64,000 nt of DNA from contig NZ_JAUCFJ010000002.1 in assembly GCF_030348505.1 (NCBI RefSeq), positions 2,980,001-3,044,000 on the forward strand, given 5' to 3'. Positions 53,258 to 62,761 of this stretch are shown here, piece after piece. The position numbers were made by a program, and so were the translations under genes. The DNA is from Lysinibacillus sp. G4S2 (GTDB lineage Bacteria; Bacillota; Bacilli; Bacillales_A; Planococcaceae). The notes under the pieces were generated by a model that did not search any database, had not been told where the DNA came from, and was given only the letters and a program-made list of their open reading frames with translations. Positions within the stretch are counted from its first letter, which is position 1; each line of letters begins with the position of its first letter.

Positions 53258-53812
53258 ATGACAAACGAAAACTTAATTATCGAATTGCTAGAAGAAATAA
53301 AGCAAGAACAACAAAAGATGAACCAACGTCTAGATAAAATTGAACAGCGTTTTGATAGAGTAGATCAGAATATCAATTTCTTAGCCGCAGAGATTGGGAA
53401 GCTACAGATGGTTAATCACAGCCAAGCAATGCATGAACAAGCCGAACCTGCAAAGCAAAAACTTGAAGTAAATGGACAAATGTCAGATGAAACCTTAAAG
53501 AATTCAGTACAAGGGACTGGCAGCTTGGAACATTTAGAAGAACTTTGGAAAAATGTCCTGGTTCGGGTTGGACAAGAAATTTCTAAACCAAGCTTCGAAA
53601 CGTGGATAAAGTCTACAAAATTACTGTCCTACAATAGTAGTGACGCAACTGTGACGATTTCTGCGCCAAATTCGTTTGCTCGAGACTGGCTTGAGAATCA
53701 CTATATGCACTTGATTAAATGTATATTAACGGAGCTTACAGGTGAAGAGTTGCTTATTAACTTTGTTGATCAAAAAACCATGACTGATTTCGATTTACCG
53801 AAGACGAACTAA
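53258..53812 (+). CDS. Coiled coil plus free-standing DnaA domain I
   Basis: 184 residues from ATG 53258 (AGGAG upstream). Residues 1-50 form a coiled coil (EEIKQEQQKMNQRLDKIEQR). Residues 95-175 (LEELWKNVLVRVGQEISKPS, FETWIKSTKLLSYN, then NSFARDWLENHYMHLIKCIL and ELTGEELLINFV) match the N-terminal domain of Bacillus DnaA almost residue for residue. Domains II-IV of DnaA (AAA+, DNA binding) are absent. In DnaA this domain mediates self-interaction and contacts with helicase and regulators such as SirA, so this protein could compete or tether; inference. Confidence 0.8.
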   Translation: MTNENLIIELLEEIKQEQQKMNQRLDKIEQRFDRVDQNINFLAAEIGKLQMVNHSQAMHEQAEPAKQKLEVNGQMSDETLKNSVQGTGSLEHLEELWKNVLVRVGQEISKPSFETWIKSTKLLSYNSSDATVTISAPNSFARDWLENHYMHLIKCILTELTGEELLINFVDQKTMTDFDLPKTN

Positions 53813-53824
53813 ACAAGCAATACC

Positions 53825-53861
53825 AAAAAGAGAAATTGCGCTGTGCAATTTCTCTTTTTGC
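53825..53861. terminator. Bidirectional terminator
   Basis: AAAAAGAGAAATTGC pairs with GCAATTTCTCTTTTT around a 5-nt loop, between converging genes at 53812 and 53877. Confidence 0.9.
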
Positions 53862-53876
53862 TTGAACTGAAATTAA

Positions 53877-56800
53877 TTATAACTCATCCTCGGTAACTTC
53901 ATTTTTATTTCCATTTCCATTTCCGTTGCCATTACCATTACCATTGCCATTGCCATTACCGTTTCCGTTGCCATTACCATTACCATTACCATTACCGTTT
54001 CCGTTGCCATTACCATTTCCGTTACCATTTCCATTACCGTTGCCTGGCTTTACAACCAACACATCAAATGTTAGTGTGTGCTCACCATACGTTACTGTAA
54101 TCGTCGTATTACCTTGACCTTTTCCTTTTACAGCCCCTGCTTTTACAGTAGCTATTTTATCATTCGCTACTTCGTAGGTTGCAAGCTTTGTAACATCTTT
54201 TTCTGTTGTTTTACCATCAAAAGTAGTTACTTCAGTAATCTTAACTGGAACTTCTTTACCGATTCTAGTTTCAACCTGAGCTTGATCAATTTCTAGTGTT
54301 ACTATTGGTTGTTCTACAACAGGTGCTTTAACTGTAACATTTACAGTAACTTCATTATCACCGTATGAAATAGTAATTGTAGTCGTACCCTCACCTACTG
54401 CAGTTACTAATCCATTTACTATTTTTACAACGTTTTCATCTCCAACAACATAAGTAGCTTTTGAAGTTACGTCTTCCTCTGTTGCAGCACCTTCTGCAGG
54501 CGTTGACGTTTCTGTTACCTTAAGTTGTGCAGTTTCTCCAGCTGTTAGCTTTAGCTCAGTTGGATTTACAGAAAGTGTTACTTTTGGTTCTACTACTTCT
54601 TTTTCATATATCTTCGCTTCACCAACATTCCCGGCAGCGTCTTTAATTATTACTGATACAGCATTTGTTTCTGCTGTTACTGGGAATGTGAAGCTACCGT
54701 CTTGATTTAATTCAAAAGCAACTGGAGCTTGTACTTCGCCATTTACCGTCGAAACATAGGAAGCTTTTAATTTATCATTTAAATTGTAATCTAAACCGTA
54801 TAAATATAACTCTTCATTGTAGTCGATATACTTATCTGTTACCTGTCCTGTAGCAACACCTTTAGCTACTGAACCAGTAATTTCTGGTTTAGTCGTTTTC
54901 ACGATAATTGGTCCAACATAGTCGGAAACTACTCCTGATGCTGCAAGACCAGTGAAGTCAATTGTATACAGACCATCTGGAATCTTTGTGGCAGGTGCTG
55001 TTCCCCATGGTTTGTACTGCCCACCAATCTTCAGCGTATAAGAGCCTTTTCCTAGCGCAGTACCTGCATGCAGATAACCAATGTAGCCGTCTCCGTATTC
55101 TCCACCTTTAGGATTCATAATATCCCAAAGCTCAATATAATTAGTTGTTACATCTCCAGTTAATGTGAATGAAAGTACAGCTGAGTCTTTCACTCCATCT
55201 CCGTTAAAGGATAGGTCTGTTTCTGTAATCTTAAAATCTTTAATTTCAGTTGCTGCCGCGCCGCCAAAGTCAGCTGCGAATGGCAATGAAATTTCTGTAT
55301 CTCCACCGCTGATGTAAATATACCCTAGTATTTCAGAGCCTTTCGGTGCCGTAGCTTGTGAAGCAGTTAATGTAATATTTAAAAGTTGCTCACCATTTAG
55401 ATTAAATGTTGGCTGATCTACTGTAACAGTTGCATCACCAAATGTTTTTGTCACATCAATTGATACGTTATAATTGCCGCCGTTTCCTTTAATATCTTTT
55501 ACTAAAACTTGTTTCGTTACAGAAATATCTCGGTCTTTAAGTGATTGCGGGCCGAAAGTAACTGTACCTTTCAAGTTTTCTGTAACTACACCAGTTCCAT
55601 CTAAAATTGCGCTATCAAGTGCATAGGCAAGAATTTCTGGATGAGCTGCTGCATAAGCATCTACACGCCCTGCACCTTGAGAAAACACATCGTATTTTGT
55701 TTTATCAATAACCTTAGCTGTATTAGAAAGCGCCACTTTTACATCGAACGCGTTCCAATCAGGATTTGCTTGTTTAACTAATGCAACAATACCTGTAATA
55801 TGAGGTGTTGCCATTGAAGTTCCTGTTTTACGACCATATGCTTCCCCATAATCTGCATCAGGGAAATCTTTTTTATACTTTGGAATCGTTGACATAATGT
55901 TTGTTCCAGGCGCACTTACATCTGGTTTAATATCAAAGTTTGGTGTAGATGGTCCACGTGAACTTGAATCGTTTACATCATCCCCCAGTGTAGTTGTGGA
56001 AGCAAATTTACCAAAGCTTACTTTTCCGGTTCCGCTTGCTAAAGCAGCGCGAATTGCAGCACCATCCGTTAGGGACATATCAAATGATGGCAGGAACTCA
56101 AATGAATCACCTATGAATGCGCCTGAAATGTTCGGTGCATTCGTTCCACCAGCAAAGTTATGAATAATTGTTGCAACTGCTCCATTAGCCTTTGCATTCG
56201 CAATCTTATCGACGAATGCGATACTACCACGAGAAATCAATGCCACTTTACCTTTTACATCAATTCCTGCATAGTCTTTTACTTCCCCGTTTCCAGGAAC
56301 AGCAACTAGGTCAAATTCTCCTTGAAGCTGTGTTGCTAAATCTTTCCCAAAAGTCGTTCCAATTAATGGAAGTTGTTTTGTTAAGTTGTAGTTGCCAACT
56401 TTAACTTTCACTTCCCCGTTATACATTGTTTCAGGATTTGTTGTGTTACCAACAGCAATTCCTAAACGAGCGGTTGCAGGCGTACCCATTGTACCGCGAT
56501 CCGGTCCATCGTTCCCTGTTGCAATCACTCCGATTGTTCCGGCCATCATTGCATTATTAATAGCAAATGAACCTGCATCCGTTTCTGAGTTAGGTCCACC
56601 ACCAAGTGAAAGGTTGATAATGTCCATTTTTTCTTTTACAGCAGTTTCAATTGCTTTAACAATACCAGAGGAAGATCCACTTCCGTATGCCCCAAGAACA
56701 CGGTAAGCATAGAGGTCTACTTTTGGAGCAATTCCTTTAATACCGAATTTGTTAGCTCCGATTGCTGCAATTGTTCCAGCAACATGTGTACCGTGAGAAG

Positions 56801-57653
56801 TATAGAACGCGCTTCCCTTTTCATTAAATTCAGGTGTCCCGGCTGGACGTTCCGCAGGCGATGTTTCCGATGCATCGTCATCTGCTCGAGGCTTCGTGTA
56901 AGTTGCTGAATTCGGAATGAAGTTTTTTCCACCTTTATAAACTCCAGCAAACTCAGGGTGATCTACATCAATACCAGTATCTAATACTGCTACTTTTATT
57001 CCTTGTCCTTCAAGTCCTTCCTTCCAAAGCTGTTCGATGCCAAGGAAAGAATTACTTGTATTCATTTGAGCTTCTAATTGATCTTCCTTAATAAGTTCCG
57101 ATGATTTCATCGTATTATCTTCTGATGCGTAAACAATTGCATCAGGTTCGATTAATGTAATTCCTTCTACTGTAAGCAGTTTTGGGAGATCATTTGCTTT
57201 CACAGTTGCCGCAAAACCGTTTAAAACAGTATCAAATGTGTATCCTTGAGTCATCTGAACATTTTTAGCAGCTAACTCTTTTTTAACTTCTGCTTGTTGT
57301 GCTTTTACATTTGAACGAACTTCATTTGCTCGGGCATTAGAGAATTTTTGGCCTTTGACTTGGCTAATTCCTTGCTCTAGTGCTACAGGCTTTTCAGATA
57401 AATGAACGATGACTGCAACATCTTGATTGCCTGATACATTTTGTAAGCTTTCGTGAAGAGTTGGACCATCTTTAGACAAGCTTAGCTGTTCAGCGATAGC
57501 AGCCTTTAGTTCAATTATACTTTCACTTTGACTATCCTGCTTGAATGGTTTCGATTCTTCAGCACTAGCACTTGACAATGGAACAAATAGAGAAAGCACC
57601 ATAACGAAAGCTAGAATACTACTTAAGAACTTCGTAAACTTAAACTTTTTCAA
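53877..57653 (-). CDS. Secreted subtilisin-like serine protease (S8)
   Basis: 1258 residues, TTG start. Signal peptide (about 1-30), an I9-type propeptide (about 70-165), then the catalytic domain with Asp in VAVLDTGIDVDHPEF (about 225), His in SHGTHVAGTIAAIG (about 288) and Ser in GTSMATPHITG (about 612), interrupted by a PA domain (about 430-560). After that come an Fn3-like region, two Ig-like (BIG2-type) domains (about 1050-1130, 1140-1215) and a tail of about 22 Gly-Asn pairs ending KNEVTEDEL. It is a cell-wall or extracellular protease. The Gly-Asn tail is coded by a 6-bp tandem repeat at 53908-54042 and may vary in length. Confidence 0.92.
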   Translation of the reverse strand: MKKFKFTKFLSSILAFVMVLSLFVPLSSASAEESKPFKQDSQSESIIELKAAIAEQLSLSKDGPTLHESLQNVSGNQDVAVIVHLSEKPVALEQGISQVKGQKFSNARANEVRSNVKAQQAEVKKELAAKNVQMTQGYTFDTVLNGFAATVKANDLPKLLTVEGITLIEPDAIVYASEDNTMKSSELIKEDQLEAQMNTSNSFLGIEQLWKEGLEGQGIKVAVLDTGIDVDHPEFAGVYKGGKNFIPNSATYTKPRADDDASETSPAERPAGTPEFNEKGSAFYTSHGTHVAGTIAAIGANKFGIKGIAPKVDLYAYRVLGAYGSGSSSGIVKAIETAVKEKMDIINLSLGGGPNSETDAGSFAINNAMMAGTIGVIATGNDGPDRGTMGTPATARLGIAVGNTTNPETMYNGEVKVKVGNYNLTKQLPLIGTTFGKDLATQLQGEFDLVAVPGNGEVKDYAGIDVKGKVALISRGSIAFVDKIANAKANGAVATIIHNFAGGTNAPNISGAFIGDSFEFLPSFDMSLTDGAAIRAALASGTGKVSFGKFASTTTLGDDVNDSSSRGPSTPNFDIKPDVSAPGTNIMSTIPKYKKDFPDADYGEAYGRKTGTSMATPHITGIVALVKQANPDWNAFDVKVALSNTAKVIDKTKYDVFSQGAGRVDAYAAAHPEILAYALDSAILDGTGVVTENLKGTVTFGPQSLKDRDISVTKQVLVKDIKGNGGNYNVSIDVTKTFGDATVTVDQPTFNLNGEQLLNITLTASQATAPKGSEILGYIYISGGDTEISLPFAADFGGAAATEIKDFKITETDLSFNGDGVKDSAVLSFTLTGDVTTNYIELWDIMNPKGGEYGDGYIGYLHAGTALGKGSYTLKIGGQYKPWGTAPATKIPDGLYTIDFTGLAASGVVSDYVGPIIVKTTKPEITGSVAKGVATGQVTDKYIDYNEELYLYGLDYNLNDKLKASYVSTVNGEVQAPVAFELNQDGSFTFPVTAETNAVSVIIKDAAGNVGEAKIYEKEVVEPKVTLSVNPTELKLTAGETAQLKVTETSTPAEGAATEEDVTSKATYVVGDENVVKIVNGLVTAVGEGTTTITISYGDNEVTVNVTVKAPVVEQPIVTLEIDQAQVETRIGKEVPVKITEVTTFDGKTTEKDVTKLATYEVANDKIATVKAGAVKGKGQGNTTITVTYGEHTLTFDVLVVKPGNGNGNGNGNGNGNGNGNGNGNGNGNGNGNGNGNGNGNGNGNGNGNKNEVTEDEL
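53908..54042. repeat. 6-bp tandem repeat coding a Gly-Asn tail
   Basis: About 22 units of CCATTA/CCATTT/CCGTTG/CCGTTT variants in tandem, always reading Gly-Asn on the minus strand. Synonymous third-position variation shows the repeat is kept for the protein, while the tandem nature makes slippage likely. Confidence 0.8.
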
Positions 57654-57851
57654 ATCTCATTTCCCCCTCCGCCTTTAATTGTCACACTTTTCAGTTTAGT
57701 GTGATATTTCCAATTTATCACAAAGGAGATAATACTAATATCAGAATATTTAAACATTTTAAAATATTGATAATTAGTATCAGTTTATCAAATAGAGATT
57801 AAATCTATCTTCCTATTAATTTAATGAAAAAGTAGAACTTTCAAATGAGAA

Positions 57852-57956
57852 ATGACTCAAAGTAATTCCTTAATTTTTTCAATTAATCCTATCAAGGCAG
57901 CAGTTGTAGGTATAGTCGGTGGTGTAGTTGCTTATAGAAAATTAGAAGAGCAGTAA
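57852..57956 (+). CDS. Small hydrophobic peptide ORF (34 aa)
   Basis: ATG 57852 encodes MTQSNSLIFSINPIKAAVVG then IVGGVVAYRKLEEQ. A single Gly/Val-rich membrane segment with a charged tail looks bacteriocin- or small-membrane-peptide-like. The ribosome site is weak, so it could be a remnant. Confidence 0.35.
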   Translation: MTQSNSLIFSINPIKAAVVGIVGGVVAYRKLEEQ

Positions 57957-57985
57957 GAGGAGTGATTGGAGGGGAATCGGTTTTT

Positions 57986-58267
57986 TTAGCGAATATATGA
58001 TAAGCCTTTGTCAAATCCATTACGATGGGCAATCGGTTTTAATGCGCAAAGTGTCACCTGTTCACTGAAATATGCCTCTAATTCAAGGATGGTGCGTCTT
58101 AGAATAATATTTAAAATTGTGCCATCGTAAGTCATGCAAACCAGTATTGTACCGGTATGCCCCTCGCGAATGGCGAAATCATCCAGTTCAAGCGCGAGAT
58201 TTTGACAATAATATGCCTGGTGCTGACAGGCGCTTATTGAACACATGAAGCTTCTTTCTTTTTCCAA
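57986..58267 (-). CDS. Unrecognised small Cys-containing protein
   Basis: 93 residues from TTG 58267 with GGGGGAG just upstream; an ATG at codon 8 is the alternative. The N-terminal half has several Cys/His (CSISACQHQAYYCQNLALEL), the rest is strand-rich (TGTILVCMTYDGTILNIILR). Not recognised. It is divergent from the PhzF gene. Confidence 0.45.
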   Translation of the reverse strand: MEKERSFMCSISACQHQAYYCQNLALELDDFAIREGHTGTILVCMTYDGTILNIILRRTILELEAYFSEQVTLCALKPIAHRNGFDKGLSYIR

Positions 58268-58392
58268 TCTCCCCCTTTAATAAAATTGCATTATATAGTA
58301 TTCTTACTATGATAATTAATTCGAAAATTCAGAAATTTATAGCAAAAACACTGTACAGAGGGAACAATAAAAGTGAGAAAGGAATTAATAAG

Positions 58393-59287
58393 ATGAGAGA
58401 TATTAGAGTTTATCATGTAGATGCATTTACAACAGAAAAATTTTGCGGTAATACTGCTGGCGTCGTGCCAGATGCTGATAATTTATCCGAAGTTGAGATG
58501 CAAAGTATCGCAAAAGAATTAAATTTGCCGGAAACCGCATTTTTACTCCCTTCCAATAATGAAGATATAGATTATAAAGTAAAATATTTCACTCCAACTG
58601 AAGAAATCAACTTTTGCGGACATGCAACTGTTGGATTAACGTGGCTTTTGGCTACTGAGTTTAGTCTTGCTGAGAAAAAGGAAGGTATAGTACTAGAAAC
58701 GAATATCGGTAGAGTACCAGTTGTATGGCATAAGGAAAATGGAAAAGTTATTGATGTGGAAATGACGCAAGCAACGCCAAAAACAGAAGATATCAATATT
58801 GATGTGAGAGCTTAGTCGACTGATCGGCGTCCATTCCGAAAGCATTGATGTAACCTATCCAATCAAACTAGCGAATACTGGTGTCTGGCATTTACTCGTT
58901 CCAATAAAAGAGCAAATCGATATCGACAATGCAGCACCTGACTTAACGGCGTTAGGGAAGCATAATAAAGAGCATAATATCAGCACGACACATCTTTATA
59001 CTTTTACTAACTTGCAAGAATATAAATTATATACAAGAGATTTTGCACCAGGGATTGGCATACCAGAGGATCCTGTAACTGGTGCAGCAAATGGTGCATT
59101 AGCAGGCTTCCTCTATTTAGAAGGCGTTATTCCTCAAGGTGAAATAACATATCTTACAATCGCTCAAGGAAATGCGATAGGAAAACCTGGAACGCTTTAT
59201 GTGACTGTTATTCCAAATGAATTAGAACCAGTCATCAAAGTTGCAGGAGCTGCTACCATCACAATTCGAGGTATCTTAACTATCTAA
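58393..59287 (+). pseudogene. PhzF-family epimerase/isomerase, single frameshift
   Basis: The first part (ATG 58393 with AAAGGAA) encodes about 140 residues with the family start RVYHVDAFTTEKFCGNTAGV and the catalytic Glu in LPETAFLLP, then stops at 58815. From 58806 another frame continues without loss (ELSRLIGVHSESIDVTYPIK) to 59287, including the signature PEDPVTGAANGALAGFL. A one-base change around 58806-58815 splits an otherwise complete gene of about 297 codons. A sequencing error is possible. Confidence 0.8.
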
Positions 59288-59290
59288 ACA

Positions 59291-59357
59291 AATCAGCTTG
59301 AATTTGAGGTATTTTTATATTTCTTATTCAAGCTGATTGGTTCTTTTACGGTTTCCG
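59291..59357 (+). terminator. Terminator after PhzF gene
   Basis: AATCAGCTTGAAT (59291-59303) pairs with ATTCAAGCTGATT (59336-59348), followed by GGTTCTTTT. Confidence 0.75.
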
Positions 59358-59404
59358 TATTTTTACTATCTCTACACGCATTTGACATCCTCTGGAGGTT
59401 TTAA

Positions 59405-59442
59405 CTTCTTTCAGTGGGTGTTTGGACACCTGCTGAAAGAAG
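59405..59442. repeat. Dispersed 38-bp palindrome
   Basis: CTTCTTTCAGTGGGTGTTTG and GACACCTGCTGAAAGAAG form a near-perfect palindrome. The same unit, more degenerate, forms the 3' end of the TetR gene near 8141-8175. On the minus strand 59443-59630 reads as fragments of a lost gene (ISRDDVIIKTAGEDEVLRYA). Confidence 0.65.
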
Positions 59443-59650
59443 TTTTAAACGGCTATGAATGAGCTCCTCTACCTGTGCTTTTAGAGCTTGTTTGGCATAA
59501 CGTAGCACTTCATCTTCGCCTGCTGTTTTGATGATTACATCATCTCTTGAAATTTACAAACCTTTAGATAATCGAATCATATTATCCCTACAAATAGTGT
59601 CGTAGCTTGTTTCATAAAAAGTACCTCGTTAATTAAATTTTCTCAAACCG

Positions 59651-60136
59651 TTAATCATTTTTTGACTTAATATCTGGGACATTTTTTAATGGCTTTTGAA
59701 GTGCATCCACAATGGCTCCGATGATACTTGTTGCTAAAATACCCATTAGACCTAGTGATATAGGACCTGCTGGGTCGTCTCCTGTTATTTTAGCAAGCAC
59801 CTTCAAGCTTACTATTCCTAACAGAATGAGGAAAATGACTGTAAAAGCACATTTTTTTATAACCTTCAAAGATTTAAGGGATAATTCAGAGAAAGCATTG
59901 TTTTTTTCGATATAGGTTAGTAGTTTAAATGCTTGATACAACGCAACAGAAAACGTAATACAGAATCCATATGCACATACTAAAAAGGGGATTAGGAAAT
60001 AAGCCGTATCTGGATGTACCTTTGCATCTTTAATGGTTATCTCAGGCAACCAATAGATACATAAAGCAAGCATCGCAATTCCAATCAGAAAAATAATTAC
60101 CTTTAAGAAAGTGGTTGAACCTTGTTTAACATTCAT
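59651..60136 (-). CDS. DUF2975 membrane protein
   Basis: 161 residues with four membrane segments and the DUF2975 layout (FLKVIIFLIGIAMLALCIYW; YFLIPFLVCAYGFCITFSVA; KKCAFTVIFLILLGIVSLKV; ISLGLMGILATSIIGAIVDA). Such genes usually pair with a small HTH regulator (YozG-like), which is absent here. ATG with GAGGTG. Confidence 0.8.
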   Translation of the reverse strand: MNVKQGSTTFLKVIIFLIGIAMLALCIYWLPEITIKDAKVHPDTAYFLIPFLVCAYGFCITFSVALYQAFKLLTYIEKNNAFSELSLKSLKVIKKCAFTVIFLILLGIVSLKVLAKITGDDPAGPISLGLMGILATSIIGAIVDALQKPLKNVPDIKSKND

Positions 60137-60241
60137 TTAAAGCACCTCACTTATCAATGACAACATGATTTTATTACATTATTTATCGCTTTTCAATAAA
60201 TTTGTATTGTTTTTTATTATATTATTATTAAAAATCCGTAA

Positions 60242-60495
60242 TTAATCATTTTTACTAAACCATGTATCAATAGAATTTATCATATTTTCAAATGCTTCTT
60301 CTTTAAATGGTGAGGCGATTCCTGAATGATCAAGTAAGTCTAGGAAAGATAAACGTCCCCCCTGTTTACATATGTCCATATATACATTCCAAGCAGTATA
60401 CATATCTATTTGTGCGATTGACCAAATCTGCAATGCACAAATTTGAGCCATTGCATAGTCGATATAGTAAAAAGGAAATTTAAATAATCTTCAAT
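60242..60495 (-). pseudogene. C-terminal remnant of an M3-family oligopeptidase
   Basis: An open frame without a proper start encodes KFPFYYIDYAMAQICALQIW, then DICKQGGRLSFLDLLDHSGI and ends WFSKND. This is the C-terminal part of PepF/M3 oligoendopeptidases (FYYIDYA..qicAlqlw). The catalytic HExxH region is missing, so it is a truncated gene. Confidence 0.75.
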
Positions 60496-60683
60496 TAAAG
60501 CACTCCGTTAGTACAATAATGGGTCTCGTCAGATTTATTCGGATTTACAACGATAAGACTTCAATTTTTATACACGATTTTATTCATTAAAGACGATGGT
60601 GCAACATTACTTCAAATGCTTCAAAACCTTTGCTATGACTGACTTTTAACAAAAGTGCATAAAAAAACGCATAAACAATATTA

Positions 60684-60803
60684 ATAAGAAAAGCCACGAA
60701 ACGTTGATTTAACAACATGCGTGGCTTCTTGGTGGATTTCCAAACTTTCATTTGGGAACGTTATTTTGTTTATTTATGTATACGTTATAAATCCGTGTTG
60801 CAC
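60684..60803. repeat. 3' module, copy a (hairpin plus conserved tail)
   Basis: Hairpin AAGCCACG...GTTG-ATTTAA-CAAC...CGTGGCTT (60691-60727), then TTTGGGAACGTTATT and TATGTATACGTTATAAATCC, TGTTGCACT. The tail is nearly identical to copy c at 62563-62617. It lies just past the stop of the CPBP gene and can act as its terminator. Confidence 0.7.
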
Positions 60804-60837
60804 TAAAGCACACGTTAATTAATAACATATTTTTTCA

Positions 60838-61509
60838 CTAAATTAATGTAACAAAAAAATTATGAAGTGCGTGCAATATTATAACTGACCATAATGAACC
60901 GGTTTTCTTGTACACAAACCCAAAGAGTAGACCTAAAACAAAAACATAAATATGTGTCCCGAAATGGAAAATTATTTCATTTTGAATCCAAATTGGATAG
61001 TGTATCACTAAAAATAATAAAGCCGTTATAATATTCGCTTTCCAAAAAGCTAATTTTTTATTAATCTCCCGTAAAATTAATCCCCTAAAAACAATTTCTT
61101 CTGCAATCCCTGCCACTAGAATGCCATTAAGGTAATCATCAAAGGATAATGAAAATTGAAATGATTGCTGATTAATGATATATGTTTCAAAAGCAAAATA
61201 TAAGCCAACTAACAGTGAAAGAACTACTCCCCAAAATAAACCTCTTTTAACATTAACGTTCACTTTTAAGTAGTCAAATGGGTTAGTATGTAAATAATAT
61301 TTTATGTATAACCAAGTTGGAACAATCCATACGAACCCCTTAACCAACGCTTCTAATAATGGAGAAATTATTTCACCGAACGAATAAATGTAGTCAATTA
61401 ACCATAATTCTTTAATTGCCCATACTAAGTAAAATATGAGTAGAAACCCTATCATCGATTTCACATCATTATTTTTCACTTTACTTTCAACACTTAATTG
61501 CGATTCCAT
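60838..61509 (-). CDS. CPBP family intramembrane metalloprotease
   Basis: 223 residues with about seven membrane segments. The three CPBP/CAAX (Abi) motifs are present: EE and R in GIAEEIVFRGLILRE, His in FLVIHYPIW and His/Asn in LHALHNFF. Such proteases process peptides or act as bacteriocin self-immunity factors. ATG with GAGGAGG. Flanked on both sides by copies of the same 3' module. Confidence 0.88.
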   Translation of the reverse strand: MESQLSVESKVKNNDVKSMIGFLLIFYLVWAIKELWLIDYIYSFGEIISPLLEALVKGFVWIVPTWLYIKYYLHTNPFDYLKVNVNVKRGLFWGVVLSLLVGLYFAFETYIINQQSFQFSLSFDDYLNGILVAGIAEEIVFRGLILREINKKLAFWKANIITALLFLVIHYPIWIQNEIIFHFGTHIYVFVLGLLFGFVYKKTGSLWSVIILHALHNFFVTLI

Positions 61510-61636
61510 TTCTACCTCCTCGAATGTAATTATTTACCTTTTTAGATTATACCATATTATTTTGTTCAACTATCCTGTGCCATTCAGAACAAGTAAATCG
61601 AACAGTCCTCTTTAAAATAATTTCTCACAGCGTCTC

Positions 61637-61745
61637 AGAGCGTTATTTTCTAATAAAAACAGCGACAAACACTGATTTAACAGTGCTTGTCGCTGTTTGA
61701 AATGTTAACAAGCTTTGATTTGAGAACGTTTTTAGATATATGTGT
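61637..61745. repeat. 3' module, copy b
   Basis: AGAGCGTTATTTTCTAATAA, hairpin AAACAGCGACAAACACTG-ATTTAA-CAGTGCTTGTCGCTGTTT, and GAAATGTTAACAAGCTTTGA; identical to copy c across the hairpin. It ends the VanZ-like gene downstream on the minus strand. Confidence 0.75.
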
Positions 61746-61789
61746 GTATATTTTATTCAACAAATTTAGTTTGGTTATTATTTATCATT

Positions 61790-62380
61790 TTACTTCACTT
61801 GTAAATTTAATTTATATGAGCGAATAAAACTTACTGCGTATTTCACTAAAAATATACCTAATATCCCACCAAGAATATTAAATAACAAATAGATAATATC
61901 CGTATTACCATTGTTTCTCATAACTACACCAGTCTCCCCAAATAAAAGACCAGCAAAGTAGATTCCCGAACAACTTAAAATAACAATAGAAATTGCTTTT
62001 TTGTTACTTTTTAAATTGAAAAGGAGTAATAAAGAAATCCCAAACGGTACAAATAAAATAACATTATAAAATAAAGCTGAATAACTCCAAATAGAAATAT
62101 TAAAGTGCATCGTATCAAATATTCCAAACCAGTCATTTGTTGAAATAAAGCTGCTACTATTGTCTGCTGGATTTTGAGGAAGCGTGAATCCACCAAATTT
62201 AATTTGAATTAAGCTTATTAAGTAAAAGATAAAGCTATATAGAATAACTCGTTTTTTGTTACTTTTTTTCACTTTTCTAAAATAGTCAAGAAATACATCA
62301 ATAAAAATATATACTAGCAAAATTAGAAATCCTAAAGGAACAATATTGTAAAGAACGTATGTTGAATGCACAATTAACAT
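61790..62380 (-). CDS. VanZ-like membrane protein
   Basis: 196 residues from ATG 62380; a GTG at 62371 has better spacing to GGGAG and is equally possible. Five membrane segments; ALFYNVILFVPFGISLLLLF and LLFNILGGILGIFLVKYAVS are the VanZ pattern (N..lFvPfG...p, n..GgllG). VanZ-family proteins give low-level glycopeptide or peptide resistance, or act in membrane biology. Flanked by module copies b and c. Confidence 0.78.
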   Translation of the reverse strand: MLIVHSTYVLYNIVPLGFLILLVYIFIDVFLDYFRKVKKSNKKRVILYSFIFYLISLIQIKFGGFTLPQNPADNSSSFISTNDWFGIFDTMHFNISIWSYSALFYNVILFVPFGISLLLLFNLKSNKKAISIVILSCSGIYFAGLLFGETGVVMRNNGNTDIIYLLFNILGGILGIFLVKYAVSFIRSYKLNLQVK

Positions 62381-62481
62381 CTCCCACTTTTTATAACATT
62401 TTATAATCCTTATTCTACTTAATTTTACATTATAAAACAAACGAGTTTTCCACGTTAATTGAAGTACAAACAAGCTTCCCA

Positions 62482-62617
62482 GAGCGTTATTTTCTAATAA
62501 AAACAGCGACAAACACTGATTTAACAGTGCTTGTCGCTGTTTGAAATGTTAACAAGCTTCCATTTGGGAACGTTATTAGATTTATTTATGTATACGTTAT
62601 AAATCCTTGTTGCACTA
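62482..62617. repeat. 3' module, copy c (complete)
   Basis: AGAGCGTTATTTTCTAATAA, the 18-bp-arm hairpin (62501-62542), GTTAACAAGCTTCCATTTGG, GAACGTTATTAGATTTATTT and TATGTATACGTTATAAATCC, TTGTTGCACT. It combines the parts found in copies a and b, and lies between the VanZ-like gene and the tiny gene at 62645. Confidence 0.75.
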
Positions 62618-62644
62618 CGCACTCCGTTAGAGAACACCATTTAA

Positions 62645-62743
62645 TTAAATGATTCTTTTGTTCTTTATTATCCAAAATAAACCCCAAATACTCAGTAATG
62701 AAATAGCAATAAGCAAATAGATAAATAGAACTGAACCAAACAA
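62645..62743 (-). CDS. Tiny membrane protein (32 aa)
   Basis: TTG at 62743 preceded by GGAGGG encodes MFGSVLFIYLLIAISLLSIW then GLFWIIKNKRII. One membrane segment with a basic tail. It is 18 bp after the 40-residue gene and shares its promoter. Family unknown. Confidence 0.6.
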   Translation of the reverse strand: MFGSVLFIYLLIAISLLSIWGLFWIIKNKRII

Positions 62744-62761
62744 GGTTAACCCTCCTAGTGT

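Noticed and set aside
53926-54117. Pro-Leu repeat frame on the plus strand
   Set aside because: It is the antisense of the Gly-Asn tail of the subtilase.
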